Assembly: GCA_016872725.1 (NCBI GenBank)
Contig: VGZC01000053.1
Coordinates: 1-33,701, forward strand
Reading direction: 5' to 3'
From: Planctomycetota bacterium
GTDB taxonomy: Bacteria; Planctomycetota; Planctomycetia; Pirellulales; Pirellulaceae
Length of the DNA stretch: 33,701 bases
Program-made: the position numbers and the translations under genes
Shown here: in pieces, positions 20,402-28,920 of the stretch
How positions within the stretch are numbered: position 1 is the first letter of the stretch
Layout of the letters: the number at the start of each line of letters is the position of its first letter
Notes under the pieces: model-generated
Databases searched by the model: none
Told to the model about the DNA's origin: nothing
The model's input: the letters and a program-made list of their open reading frames with translations, nothing else

Positions 20402-23050
20402 ATGGCGAGGAAACCGGCCCAGAGAATCGGGCCGTATCCCGTGGTCTTGAGCGGGCTGTTTGTCTTGAGTTGTCTCGCCATCCACACGTGGCGGATCGAA
20501 CGGGCCGCTCCGCGCGGCGCCGAGGCCTATCCGTATCACGGCGCCGACGAGCGACTCGGGGCGCGGGCCGACGAGATGTTCCGAGTTCCGCCCCAATCGC
20601 GCGCCAACGCCGACGTCCCCGCCGACCGAGCGTCCCGCGCCCGGTCCGAGAACGCGGCGTCGCCGTCGCTCGGTTCGGATCGGGACACCGTGGTCCTCGA
20701 CGTCGATCGGGACGCGGGCGACATCACCGAAGGGTGGGCTCCCGAACCGCGTCCGATCGACGTGTCGCTGCTCGATGCCCTGGCGCCGCCGGGGATTCGG
20801 TCCCGGATTGCTCCGCCGGTTGCGGACCGCGTGGTGATCGGCGCGGACCTGCTCGAACCGCTCGACATGCCGCCTCCGCCGGACGTATTCGACGACGGGG
20901 ATCGGATCGCATCGCGGGATCGGCGCCGCGCGCCGTGGTTCGAGCCCGGAGAGATTCCGCCCGCATTGCCGCGACAAGAACCGTCCATCGGCTACCGCGA
21001 TCGGCCAACGTGGCCCCGAGCCGCGACGCTCGTCGCGCAGTTCGAGTCCCTCATGGTCGACATCGACCACGGACCGGTCCGCGCCTGGTCGCGACGCGTG
21101 ATCGACTTGCTCGCGAAACTGGAGTCGACGGCGGTGATCGGTTCGAGCGAATCGGCCGGGGTCCTGGAACAGCTCGCGGGCGCCGTGTCGGAGCGTCCCG
21201 CGGACGGCGCGGAGCTTCCGGCGCCGGACGCGAGCCGCGTGAGCCGCGCCCGGTACGCGCTCGAGCGGCGGCTAGCGGTCTGGCGCGGCGTGCAGAAGGC
21301 CGTGAGTGAAGAGCCGGAATTCCGCGTGTCGATCGCGAGCGGCGGCGTTGCGGCAAGCCTCGAAGGCGTGGATCGCCGTTTGCGGCCGATGGACGCCGCG
21401 CGGGGATGGCGCGAGTACCTGCTCGTCGATGTCCTGCGCCTGGTCGTGGAGCCCGGGTCGGGCGACGACGCCGCGCGCCGCGAACTCGCTCGACGCCTCC
21501 TGCAACGCATGGTGAACCCCAACCTCACCGCCGAACAGCGCGCGTTCCTCGACGGAACCGAATTCGTGCGCCTCGGTGACCACCTGCGGCGATGGGCCTA
21601 CGAGCCGATCGACTACGGGGAACTGCTCGGCCAATTGGAAATGCTCGAGGACGGCAATGTGCCGAGTGAGCCGGAACTCAATGCGCTGTGGCGCGTCCTG
21701 CGCTGGTCTCCGTGGTCGCAGACGACGGAACTCGCCCAATCGATCGACACGCATTACCGCAATGCGAACATCCGGATCGCCGTTTCGGGTGAGTTCATCA
21801 ACCGGATGCTTCCGTCGGTGCAGACGATCGAGGAAGACGTCGACGATCAGATCCTGGGAACGCCCGTTACGGGCCGAAGCACGACGATGGCCAAGCTGTT
21901 TGTCGAACTGATTCCGGACGGCATGCGGTGGAGGATGGGGTTGGTCGCGCGCGGGAACATCGATTCGGAGACCCGGAGCGACAAGGGTCCGGTCACGCTC
22001 TTCACGACCGGAGCCACGCGGTACCACGCGCGCAAGTTGCTGACGATCGATCGAGGCGGCGTGTTATTCCATCGCGCGGAGGCGGAAGCGGCGAACAACG
22101 CGGAACTGACGAATGTGGCGACCGACTTCGATGGCATGCCGCTGCTCGGCGCCTGGCTCCGGTCGCTCGCGCGGCGCGGCCACGCCGACCGGGTCGGCGA
22201 CGCGAACGCGGAAGTCGAATCAAAAATCGGTTATCGGGTGGCCCAGCGGCTGGACGAGGAAGTCGCGTCGCGGATCCAAAACGCCGAGGAACGGTACCGC
22301 GAACGGTTGCTCAAGCCGCTTCGCGGACTCGGCCTCAACGCCGTTCCCACCGACATGCGGACGACCGAGACGCGGCTCATCGCCCGGTATCGGCTCGCGA
22401 CCGACAGGCAACTCGGATCGCACACGCCGCGTCCGATGGCGCCCGGCGACAGCATGTTGAGCGTTCAGATCCACGAATCGGCGATCAACAATATCGTCGG
22501 CCAATTGGCGCTCGACGGTCGCCAGATCACGTTCGTGGACCTCTATAAGGAACTGGGTTCCGCGTTCGGCCTCGAAGCGAATCCTCCGGACGACGTGCCG
22601 GACAGCATCCAATTCGCGTTCGCCGAGCGGGACGCGGTGCGGATCGCGTTCCGCGAGGGCCGCGCCGAGCTGACGATGCGGTTCCGCGCGATGCGGGCGG
22701 GCGACAATTTGTGGGAGGATTTCGAGGTCTTCACGCGATTCTCGCCGATCGCCTCGGGACGGACGGCCTACCTGGTGCGGGACGATACGATCGAACTGCG
22801 GGGGCGCCTCGGATTCCGCGATCGCCTTCCGATGCGGGCCGTCTTCACGGCCATGCTGGCCCGGGAACGCAAACTCCCCCTGCTCGATCCCCAGCTCATG
22901 AACGACGACAGGCTCGAAGGCGTCCGCGTTTCGCAGTGCGAGATCGTCGATGGGTGGATCGGCGTGGCGCTGAGCCCGCCGGAGAAGGTCGCGGCGAGGC
23001 GTCCGCCCGCCCGCGCGTCGCTCTCCGACCGCTTCCGCCGCCGATTCTGA
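20402..23050 (+). CDS. Large membrane-anchored protein of unknown function
   Basis: 882 residues. The ATG at 20402 follows GGAGGAG at a normal distance; an in-frame codon 18 bases upstream is less likely. One N-terminal membrane helix (about 12-30, VVLSGLFVLSCLAI) with a basic N terminus suggests a signal anchor with the bulk outside the cytoplasm. Residues about 40-200 are charged and Pro-rich, likely a disordered linker. From about 210 the sequence becomes a mixed alpha/beta globular protein with amphipathic helices and conserved-looking aromatic segments (WREYLLVDVLRLVVE, ITFVDLYKELGSAFGL, MRFRAMRAGDNLWEDFEVF). No catalytic motif or known family is recognised. It is plausibly a planctomycete-specific envelope protein. 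It stands alone, with repeats upstream. Confidence 0.85.
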   Translation: MARKPAQRIGPYPVVLSGLFVLSCLAIHTWRIERAAPRGAEAYPYHGADERLGARADEMFRVPPQSRANADVPADRASRARSENAASPSLGSDRDTVVLDVDRDAGDITEGWAPEPRPIDVSLLDALAPPGIRSRIAPPVADRVVIGADLLEPLDMPPPPDVFDDGDRIASRDRRRAPWFEPGEIPPALPRQEPSIGYRDRPTWPRAATLVAQFESLMVDIDHGPVRAWSRRVIDLLAKLESTAVIGSSESAGVLEQLAGAVSERPADGAELPAPDASRVSRARYALERRLAVWRGVQKAVSEEPEFRVSIASGGVAASLEGVDRRLRPMDAARGWREYLLVDVLRLVVEPGSGDDAARRELARRLLQRMVNPNLTAEQRAFLDGTEFVRLGDHLRRWAYEPIDYGELLGQLEMLEDGNVPSEPELNALWRVLRWSPWSQTTELAQSIDTHYRNANIRIAVSGEFINRMLPSVQTIEEDVDDQILGTPVTGRSTTMAKLFVELIPDGMRWRMGLVARGNIDSETRSDKGPVTLFTTGATRYHARKLLTIDRGGVLFHRAEAEAANNAELTNVATDFDGMPLLGAWLRSLARRGHADRVGDANAEVESKIGYRVAQRLDEEVASRIQNAEERYRERLLKPLRGLGLNAVPTDMRTTETRLIARYRLATDRQLGSHTPRPMAPGDSMLSVQIHESAINNIVGQLALDGRQITFVDLYKELGSAFGLEANPPDDVPDSIQFAFAERDAVRIAFREGRAELTMRFRAMRAGDNLWEDFEVFTRFSPIASGRTAYLVRDDTIELRGRLGFRDRLPMRAVFTAMLARERKLPLLDPQLMNDDRLEGVRVSQCEIVDGWIGVALSPPEKVAARRPPARASLSDRFRRRF

Positions 23051-23076
23051 TCGACGTGTCCTTCAGGCAAGGAACG

Positions 23077-23157
23077 TCAACGCTGGTGCTCGACGACCGC
23101 GATCCTCGCGGCCATCGCACAGAGCGCCAGGAACATCACGCTGATCGCCGCGTTCAT
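23077..23157 (-). CDS. Possible 26-residue membrane peptide
   Basis: The ORF reads MNAAISVMFLALCAMAARI then AVVEHQR, a single hydrophobic helix with a charged end. GGAGG lies 11 bases before the ATG at 23155-23157. It lies in an otherwise empty 378-base gap between two plus-strand genes, on the opposite strand. Length, spacing and topology fit small bacterial membrane peptides, but so short a frame can occur by chance. Low confidence. Confidence 0.3.
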   Translation of the reverse strand: MNAAISVMFLALCAMAARIAVVEHQR

Positions 23158-23428
23158 CGTCGAAGGGTCCTCCAACGCATGGCATCGACGCGGAGGTCGT
23201 TCGGGAGTGAGATTCGCCGCCGGGCGCGGTAGGATCGTTGCACGGCGGGGACTCTTCGCCGCCGTCGCAATCGGCATGGACGGCACGATCGCGCGGCGGC
23301 CGACTTCCTCCCGACGGCCGTACGGCCCGCCCGACTCGGTGGGAGCGTGGCCGCGGCCCGCGCGGGAATTAAGATGGATGGGAACGCGGCCCATGCGAAC
23401 CGGAACGTAATCAGGAAAGACACTGCGT
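23158..23428. other. Intergenic stretch before the Hsp70 gene
   Basis: No credible gene on either strand. Open frames here have no recognisable domains and run into neighbouring genes in the wrong frame. The AGGAAAG at about 23412-23418 is the probable ribosome site of the Hsp70 gene. No heat-shock-type inverted repeat (CIRCE-like) was seen. Confidence 0.5.
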
Positions 23429-25000
23429 ATGCGGAAACAGGGAGCACCGGCCGTCGGCATCGATCTGGGAACCACCTATTCGGTCGCCGCCGCGCTCGAT
23501 GCGTCGGGTCGGCCAAGGACCTTGACGAACGCCGAGGGCGACATCCTGACGCCGAGCGTGGTGCGGTTCGACGGATACGATGTCGCGGTGGGACGGCCCG
23601 CGCTCGATGCCATGCTCACCGACATGCCGAACGTCGCCGAATGCCCGAAACGCGAATTGGGCCAGCGGGTCTTCCCGAAAATGATCGGAGGACGCCAGTA
23701 TCCGCCCGAGGCGCTCGAGGCGTGGGTGCTCAACAAGATAAGGCTCGACGCCGCCCGCCATGTGGGCGATATCGAAAAGGTCGTCATTACCGTGCCGGCG
23801 TATTTCGACGAGGTCCGTCGCAAGGCCACGATGGATGCGGGATACATGGCGGGCTTCGACGTGATGGACATCATCAACGAACCGACGGCGGCCGCCGTCG
23901 CGTTCGGATTCCACGAGGGGTTCCTTCGCGGCGACGGCGCGGCGCACGGGTCCACGTCCCCCTCGTCGAGCCAAAACGTGTTGGTCTACGATCTCGGCGG
24001 AGGCACGTTCGACGTCACGGTCATGGAGATCCGCGGCCACGACTTCCTGACGCTCGCCACCGACGGGGACATGCGGTTGGGCGGCCGCGATTGGGACCAG
24101 CGGCTCGTGGATTATGTGGCCGAGGAGTTCATTCGGACGTACGGCGTCGATCCCCGCGAGGACCCCCACGCGTTCGGCCGTTTGCTGCGCGCGTGCGAAC
24201 TGGCCAAGCGGCGCCTGTCGAGCGAGCCGTCGGCGACGATTGTGTTCGAGTACGAGGGATGCCCGAATCGAACCGAAGTCACCAGGGCCCTCTTCGAGGA
24301 ACTCACCGTCGATCTGCTCGAACGGACCCTGCTGACCACGCGCCAGACATTGGAGGCGGCCGGCATCGCGTGGCGCGACGTGGACCGCATCTTGATGGTC
24401 GGCGGATCGACCCACATGCCGGCCGTGCCCCGGATGTTGGAACACCTTTCGGGACGCGCTCCCGATCGGTCGGTATCGCCCGAGGAAGCGGTGGCCCAGG
24501 GCGCGGCGCTGCACGCCGGCCTGTTGCTTTCGCTGCACGCCGGCGCGGCGCCTCCTTTTTCGATCCGCAACGTCAATTCGCACAGTCTCGGCGTCGTCGC
24601 CCAGGATGCGAAGACGCACGAGGAACGGAACGCGATCCTCATCCCCCGCAATACGCCGATCCCCGCGGACGCCCGGCGCGTCTTTCGAACGCGGCACGCG
24701 AACCAGGCGTCGATCCGCATCGAAATCATTGAAGGCGAAAGTTCGTCGCCGGCCGATTGTTCGTTCGTCGGCAAATGTTCGGTGCGGCCTCTGCCGCCGA
24801 ACCTCCCCGCGAAGACGCCGATCGAAGTCCGCTTCCACTACGAGGAGAACGGCCGGTTGAATGTGCGTGTCGGACTCCCCGGCGAGCCGACCCTCCTGCA
24901 CCACGAACTCACGCGGGAGAATTCGCTCTCGCAGGAGCACCTCGATCGATGGCGTCACTACATCTCGCAGGTCCCGCCGCCCGGCCACGAAACGGCCTGA
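23429..25000 (+). CDS. Hsp70-family chaperone lacking most of the C-terminal lid
   Basis: 523 residues against about 640 for DnaK. The ATG at 23429 follows AGGAAAG by about 10 bases. The ATPase domain is complete: phosphate loop 1 GIDLGTTYS (10-18), INEPTAAAVAFG (149-160), phosphate loop 2 VYDLGGGTFDVTV (186-198) and the adenosine motif LMVGGSTHMPAV. A beta-sandwich substrate domain follows (FSIRNVNSHSLGVVAQD, then FRTRHANQASIRIEIIEGE). The helical lid is reduced to a short tail ending VPPPGHETA. No DnaJ or GrpE gene is adjacent, so this is probably an auxiliary Hsp70 like those multiplied in planctomycetes and not the housekeeping DnaK. The stop lies 11 bases before the repeat array. Confidence 0.92.
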   Translation: MRKQGAPAVGIDLGTTYSVAAALDASGRPRTLTNAEGDILTPSVVRFDGYDVAVGRPALDAMLTDMPNVAECPKRELGQRVFPKMIGGRQYPPEALEAWVLNKIRLDAARHVGDIEKVVITVPAYFDEVRRKATMDAGYMAGFDVMDIINEPTAAAVAFGFHEGFLRGDGAAHGSTSPSSSQNVLVYDLGGGTFDVTVMEIRGHDFLTLATDGDMRLGGRDWDQRLVDYVAEEFIRTYGVDPREDPHAFGRLLRACELAKRRLSSEPSATIVFEYEGCPNRTEVTRALFEELTVDLLERTLLTTRQTLEAAGIAWRDVDRILMVGGSTHMPAVPRMLEHLSGRAPDRSVSPEEAVAQGAALHAGLLLSLHAGAAPPFSIRNVNSHSLGVVAQDAKTHEERNAILIPRNTPIPADARRVFRTRHANQASIRIEIIEGESSSPADCSFVGKCSVRPLPPNLPAKTPIEVRFHYEENGRLNVRVGLPGEPTLLHHELTRENSLSQEHLDRWRHYISQVPPPGHETA

Positions 25001-25011
25001 GCGGACAATTG

Positions 25012-25568
25012 TCGCACGCCTCTCCGAGGCGTGTTGTGCCGGAGAAAGGCTTTGGGGTAGGAAGCCTCGCCTCGGAGAGGCGAGCGACGAACCGAGGCGT
25101 GTTGTGCCGGAGAAAGGCTTTGGGGTAGGAAGCCTCGCCTCGGAGAGGCGAGCGACGAACCGAGGCGTGTTGTGCCGGAGAAAGGCTTTGGGGTAGGAAG
25201 CCTCGCCTCGGAGAGGCGAGCGACGAACCGAGGCGTGTTGTGCCGGAGAAAGGCTTTGGGATAGGAAGCCTCGCCTCGGAGAGGCGAGCGACGAACCGAG
25301 GCGTGTTGCGCCGGAGAAAGGCTTTGGGATAGGAAGCCTCGCCTCGGAGAGGCGAGCGACGAACCGAGGCGTGTTGCGCCGGAGAAAGGCTTTGGGATAG
25401 GAAGCCTCGCCTCGGAGAGGCGAGCGACGAACCGAGGCGTGTTGCGCCGGAGAAAGGCTTTGGGATAGGAAGCCTCGCCTCGGAGAGGCGAGCGACGAAC
25501 CGAGGCGTGTTGCGCCGGATGGCGGCTTTGGGATAGGAAGCCTCGCCTCGGAGAGGCGAGCGACGAAC
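25012..25568. repeat. Eight-unit 68-bp palindromic tandem array (cluster E)
   Basis: A leading core GTCGCACGCCTCTCCGAGGC at 25012 is followed by eight 68-bp units starting at 25026, 25094, 25162, 25230, 25298, 25366, 25434 and 25502. Each unit carries a long-loop stem (GGCTT...AAGCC) and a tight hairpin TCGCCTC-GGA-GAGGCGA, which is the core of cluster D in the opposite orientation. Variants are ordered: units 1-4 read GTGTTGTGCC and 5-8 GTGTTGCGCC; units 1-3 read GGGGTAGG and 4-8 GGGATAGG; only unit 8 has GGATGGCGG. The array fills the gap between the Hsp70 stop and the sigma-fragment stop, ending 3 bases from the latter. Confidence 0.95.
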
Positions 25569-25571
25569 GCC

Positions 25572-26060
25572 TCACGCGGGTGGAAAACGGCGATCGAGGG
25601 CCGAGCGGCAATAGGCGTGCAGGCCGAGTTCGATGACTTCGCGCTCGAGCGCGTCTCGGCTTGGGCATGCCGTTCCCAGCATGCGGGCCACCTCGTCGAG
25701 AAGCAGGTCGGAAAACCGCATGCGGGCACGCTGGAGCGTCTTCCTAAGGGCCGCCGGAGAAAGGACCGATTGTCCCGAACGGCGCCGGGACAGCGCCTCG
25801 GCGAGCTGTTCCGTTGTGGAATCGGGGTTTCGAGTGCGTTCCTCGAGCAGCGCGTAGTAGGGTTGCCCCATATCGCATTCGTGTTTCCGCAGCGCCGACC
25901 AGGCGTTGGCAAGCATCTCGTCGCGGCAACTGGCCACGAAGTCCGCGCCCTCGACTTCATCAAACGCCTCGGAGGCCACAGTCTTCGTCCATCGCACGCT
26001 CGAATTCAGATATTTGGCGAATCGAGTCACAGTTGAAATCGGCCGGCTATTGGGGAATAG
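25572..26060 (-). pseudogene. N-terminally truncated planctomycete ECF-type sigma factor
   Basis: The frame is open from a TAA at 26061-26063 to the stop at 25572-25574, with only a GTG at 26028-26030 as a possible start (152 residues). The sequence matches the end of a planctomycete sigma-70 family: RFAKYLNSSVRW (like the end of region 2), then FVASCRDEMLANAWSALR, a region-4-like helix-turn-helix (STTEQLAEAL ... AALRKTLQRARMRFSDLL) and the typical tail LLLDEVARMLG ... LGLHAYCRSALDRR. Most of region 2, needed for core binding and -10 recognition, is absent. It is most likely a remnant. A regulatory fragment is possible but less likely, because the neighbouring kinase gene is also broken. Confidence 0.75.
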
Positions 26061-26117
26061 TTACGGTTCAACGCGGACCGGATCCAGCACGCTCACGGCT
26101 ATCCGGCGGTTATTGCG

Positions 26118-26775
26118 ATGTCGGAAATCAAAGTCTGTCCCGATGCGGAACAAATGCGCCGATTCGTCTTGGACGGGCTCGATCCCGCCGAACGGGATCG
26201 CTTTGCCCGTCATCTGAGCGACTGCGAGGCGTGCCGCCAAGAGGTCGACTCGATTTCCCGCGCGATCACCCATCGCGGCGGCGAGGAAGATACGCAGGTC
26301 GTCCGACGATCGCCGTCGGTGGACGAACTTCGATCGCGGCCCGACGGCGTCGAGTCGGAGAAAAAGCGGACCTATTCAGTCTGGGCGCGACGCTCTTCCA
26401 TCTGCTCACCGGCGGCCCTCCTGTGAAATCCTCGCACGCGCTCTCACCGATCCAACGATTGATGGCGCGCGAGACCAAGCCGGTCCCTCCTCTTTCGGAA
26501 CACTGCCCATCCGCGCCGCCCGAGCTGTCCCAACTTGTCAGCCGGAAGCTCGACCACGACCCGAACTCGCGGCCCTCGTCGGCCCGCGAAAGCGGCGAGG
26601 CGCTCGTCCCGTGTCAACGCGGTGGATGGTCGGACGCATCGCGTCCTGCGAGGCCATGCCGCGCGCATCAACGGCGTGGCGGTCGAACCCGGTGGACGGC
26701 GATTCGCGACGTGCGGCGACGACCGAGTGCTCAATGTCTGGGACATGGATTTCGGCGAGCGGATTTGGACGGCCG
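26118..26775 (+). pseudogene. Collapsed zinc finger / Ser-Thr kinase / WD40 gene
   Basis: Three pieces in order on one strand. First, from ATG 26118, a zinc-finger segment (RFARHLSDCEACRQEV, an HxxxCxxC pattern as in anti-sigma factors and planctomycete kinases). Second, after a frame change near 26350, the C-lobe of a Ser/Thr kinase (EKADLFSLGATLFHLLTGG then PPELSQLVSRKLDHDPNSRP and SSARE); the N-lobe, catalytic loop and DFG are missing. Third, after a second frame change near 26610, a single WD40 repeat (HRVLRGHAARINGVAVEPGG then FATCGDDRVLNVWDM). Intact planctomycete proteins of this design are over 1000 residues. Deletions and frameshifts have reduced it to about 650 bases, ending at the stop codon of the convergent sigma gene. 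Confidence 0.8.
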
Positions 26776-27375
26776 TCAATCGGCCGCGATCCGTTCGCGC
26801 AGGCCCTTGAGACCCCGATGCAGGAGTCCGCCGACCGCCGCCGAGCTGCGGTCGAGGTGGTTCGCGATGTCAGCCAGTTTCCAGCCGTGCCAGTAGTGCA
26901 GCTCCAACGCGACGCGCTGGTCGTCCGGCAAGCCGGCCATCGCTTCAGCAATCCGCAACGATCGCTCGTTGCGGTCCGCGATTTCCGAAGGTGTCTCGCC
27001 GTCCGCCGCGATCCACCGCTCCAGTCGAACCGATGACGCGTCAAGCTGCTGCTGGAGCGACCGCTCGCGGCGCACATCCCGCTTGTCGCGGTGGAGATCG
27101 CGCGTCGCGTGCGCGAGGTTTCTGGCCAGGATCTGCCGAAGCCACGCGGCCATCTGAGCGCTGTTTTCGCCTCGGTGATCAGGCAGGCCGCGATGCGCCT
27201 GCAGCATCGTCTGCTGGATGATGTCCGAAGGACCGAGCTTGGACTGCAGTCGGTGGTCGAACTGCGCCCTCGCCAGAAACTCCAGGTAGGGACGAAACCG
27301 TTCGAGCTCGACCGATGCCGGCTCGACGGATTTCCTCCGTTCCACCGCCTCGACGTCTTTCGTAGACCTCGCCAC
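26776..27375 (-). CDS. ECF-subfamily RNA polymerase sigma factor
   Basis: 199 residues. GTG start at 27373-27375 with GGGGA upstream. Region 2 covers about 25-100 (ERFRPYLEFLARAQFDHRLQ, SDIIQQTMLQAHRGL, AWLRQILARNLAHATRDLHR). Region 4 covers about 140-195 (MAGLPDDQRVALELHYWHGW, KLADIANHLDRSSAAVGGLL, HRGLKGLRERI). Both domains appear complete. It would direct core polymerase to a small alternative regulon. Such sigma genes in planctomycetes often neighbour zinc finger-kinase-WD40 genes, and the remnant of one converges on its stop codon here. If that kinase was its controller, the sigma may now be orphaned or redundant. Confidence 0.9.
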   Translation of the reverse strand: MARSTKDVEAVERRKSVEPASVELERFRPYLEFLARAQFDHRLQSKLGPSDIIQQTMLQAHRGLPDHRGENSAQMAAWLRQILARNLAHATRDLHRDKRDVRRERSLQQQLDASSVRLERWIAADGETPSEIADRNERSLRIAEAMAGLPDDQRVALELHYWHGWKLADIANHLDRSSAAVGGLLHRGLKGLRERIAAD

Positions 27376-27800
27376 AGCGCGTCCCCAACCCCCTGGATAC
27401 CCACTGGAACCGTCCCCGTTCGCTGGATCATACTTCCCGGAGACGCTTCAATCCAATCCAGGCCGTGTTTTTCGTCGCCGGCGTTATTTCTTCGAGCGAG
27501 CCTCCCCATACCCTCGCAACGTTCGCGGTCCCAAAGGCTCTCTTGGAGTGGGAGACGCCCGCAGACCGGCACAGGGAACCCATCCGTGACCGTTTTTTGG
27601 ATCATTCTGACGGTCTTGATCCGGGCCTTGATCGGTCATGTGATCTTCCTCGGGATCGCGCCCTATTCCAGTTTCTCGCCGGGGCCTCGACCCCGAGCAA
27701 GAGGCGAGGCGTGTCCGACGCGCCCTGGCGGCACGGTCCTTCGATCGTCGCGCCTTTGCGGGCCATGCCGCCACGCGAAGTCACCGCGCCGCCCGCCGCC
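27376..27800. other. 425-base stretch without a convincing gene
   Basis: It holds the upstream region of the sigma gene and the downstream end of the thioesterase gene. Open frames on both strands are Arg/Pro-rich with no domains. One plus-strand frame from GTG 27586 encodes a hydrophobic stretch (see rejected items). No terminator with a T-run or clear promoter pair was found. Confidence 0.5.
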
Positions 27801-28250
27801 TCACACGGCGCCCTGTTCGAACGCGCGGATCGCGGCCCGCACGTCGTCGGGAATCGAGCGCGGCGCGTTCGCCGCGTAATCGAACATCACGATCACCGAA
27901 TCGCCCTCGGCGGAAACCGCGTCCTGACGCTCGCTCCAGACCGCGTGCGCCATCGTCAGGCTCGTGTTGCCCAGCTTCGTGATCTTCGCGCCGATCCAAC
28001 TCGTGTCGGGATAGCGCACCTGGCGCCGGTAATCGCAGCGGACGGCGGCGAGGATCGGTCCGAGGCCGGCCGCGGCGAGCAGCGGGTTGATTCCCGAGTG
28101 TTCGAAATACGCGATCCGCGACGATTCGAACCAACGGATCGAGACCGTGTTGTTCACGTGACCGAATGCGTCCTGGTCGCCCCACTGGACCGGGAGACGG
28201 ATCACGCTGTGGTATCCGAGGGCTTTGAGCGGGTCGTGCGGTTGGTTCAT
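27801..28250 (-). CDS. Acyl-CoA thioesterase, YbgC/FadM-like hotdog fold
   Basis: 149 residues, typical length. The hotdog 4HBT signature is clear near the N terminus: VQWGDQDAFGHVNNTVSIRW then FESSRIAYFE; by alignment to 4-hydroxybenzoyl-CoA thioesterase, Asp27 is the likely catalytic residue. Later strands ILAAVRCDYRRQVRYPD and IVMFDYAANAPRSIPDD complete the fold. It would hydrolyse a small or medium acyl-CoA in the cytoplasm; the substrate is not evident. The ATG at 28248-28250 has AAGGA 12 bases upstream. It lies 43 bases after the oxidoreductase gene on the same strand, so co-transcription is likely. Confidence 0.9.
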   Translation of the reverse strand: MNQPHDPLKALGYHSVIRLPVQWGDQDAFGHVNNTVSIRWFESSRIAYFEHSGINPLLAAAGLGPILAAVRCDYRRQVRYPDTSWIGAKITKLGNTSLTMAHAVWSERQDAVSAEGDSVIVMFDYAANAPRSIPDDVRAAIRAFEQGAV

Positions 28251-28293
28251 CGAACAAACGGGTCCTTTTGGGCACGGAGCGAATCCGACCCGC

Positions 28294-28920
28294 TCATCGT
28301 CGGACGATCTGGATCGCGCATCGGGATCCCCAGCCGTTCATCGCCAGATGGATATAGAGCATGGCGAGGGGTTCGAGGAGCCTGGCATGCGCGAGGGGCC
28401 CGGAATCGACGGGGAAGAATCCGATCGCGTTGGCCAGATCGGCCACGATCCGTTTCGCGTCCGTGTCGTCGCCGCAGTGGAAGAGCGTCGCGGGCGTACC
28501 GGCGTACGACGGATCGGCCATCGTCGCCGAACTCACCGTGTTGAACGCCTTCACGACGCGCGATCGCGGGCAGCGACTCGCGATTTCCTCGGCCGCCGAC
28601 GCTGTGAAGCCGAGATCGAGCCCCGAGAAGGTCGCGTTCAGCGGATTGACGCAATCGATGACGACCTTGTTCGCCATTCGGTCGGCCAGTTCATCGCAGA
28701 TGTCCAGCACGCCCGGCCACGGAATGGCCAACACGATGGCGTCAGCGCCTTCGACGGCGTCGGCGTGCGCCGCCGAGCGCGCTCCCGTTTCGCTTGCCAG
28801 CGCGGCGACGCGCGGATGCGCCGGGTCGCGCGTCCCGAACATAACCTCGTGGCCGGCGTCCATCCAGCGCCGTCCCAACGTTCCGCCGACTCTCCCCGTT
28901 CCCAACACGGCGATCTTCAC
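28294..28920 (-). CDS. NADP oxidoreductase, coenzyme F420-dependent type
   Basis: 208 residues, the size of F420H2:NADP+ oxidoreductase. The GTG at 28918-28920 is chosen because it starts exactly at the Rossmann strand (VKIAVLGTGRVGGTLGRRW, GxGxxG at residues 7-12) and has AGGA 8 bases upstream; the longer frame adds an unlikely leader. Further motifs are HEVMFGTRDP (an arginine that may bind the NADP phosphate), ADAIVLAIPW, VVIDCVNPLN, VVKAFNTVSS and TLFHCGDD. Family members move hydride between NADP(H) and F420, or are uncharacterised NADP-binding reductases. No F420 biosynthesis gene is in view, so F420 use is not established. Confidence 0.88.
   Translation of the reverse strand: MKIAVLGTGRVGGTLGRRWMDAGHEVMFGTRDPAHPRVAALASETGARSAAHADAVEGADAIVLAIPWPGVLDICDELADRMANKVVIDCVNPLNATFSGLDLGFTASAAEEIASRCPRSRVVKAFNTVSSATMADPSYAGTPATLFHCGDDTDAKRIVADLANAIGFFPVDSGPLAHARLLEPLAMLYIHLAMNGWGSRCAIQIVRR

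Noticed and set aside
20402-20470. Lipoprotein signal in the 882-residue protein (LSCLA)
   Set aside because: A cysteine follows the hydrophobic segment, but the residues around it continue as a membrane helix without a clear lipobox cut. A signal anchor is the simpler reading.
25012-25568. Possible CRISPR array
   Set aside because: The repeat covers the full 68-bp period with no variable spacers, and no cas gene is nearby.
23411-25963. 850-codon minus-strand frame across Hsp70, the array and the sigma fragment
   Set aside because: It joins unrelated regions in shifting contexts and passes through the palindromic array. The Hsp70 strand is clearly the coding one.
27586-27879. Plus-strand frame from a GTG with a hydrophobic stretch (TVFWIILTVLIRALIGHVIF)
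   Set aside because: The rest is Arg/Pro/Ser-rich with no domain, and the end runs antisense into the thioesterase gene. An upstream AGGGA exists, but the evidence is too thin to call a gene.
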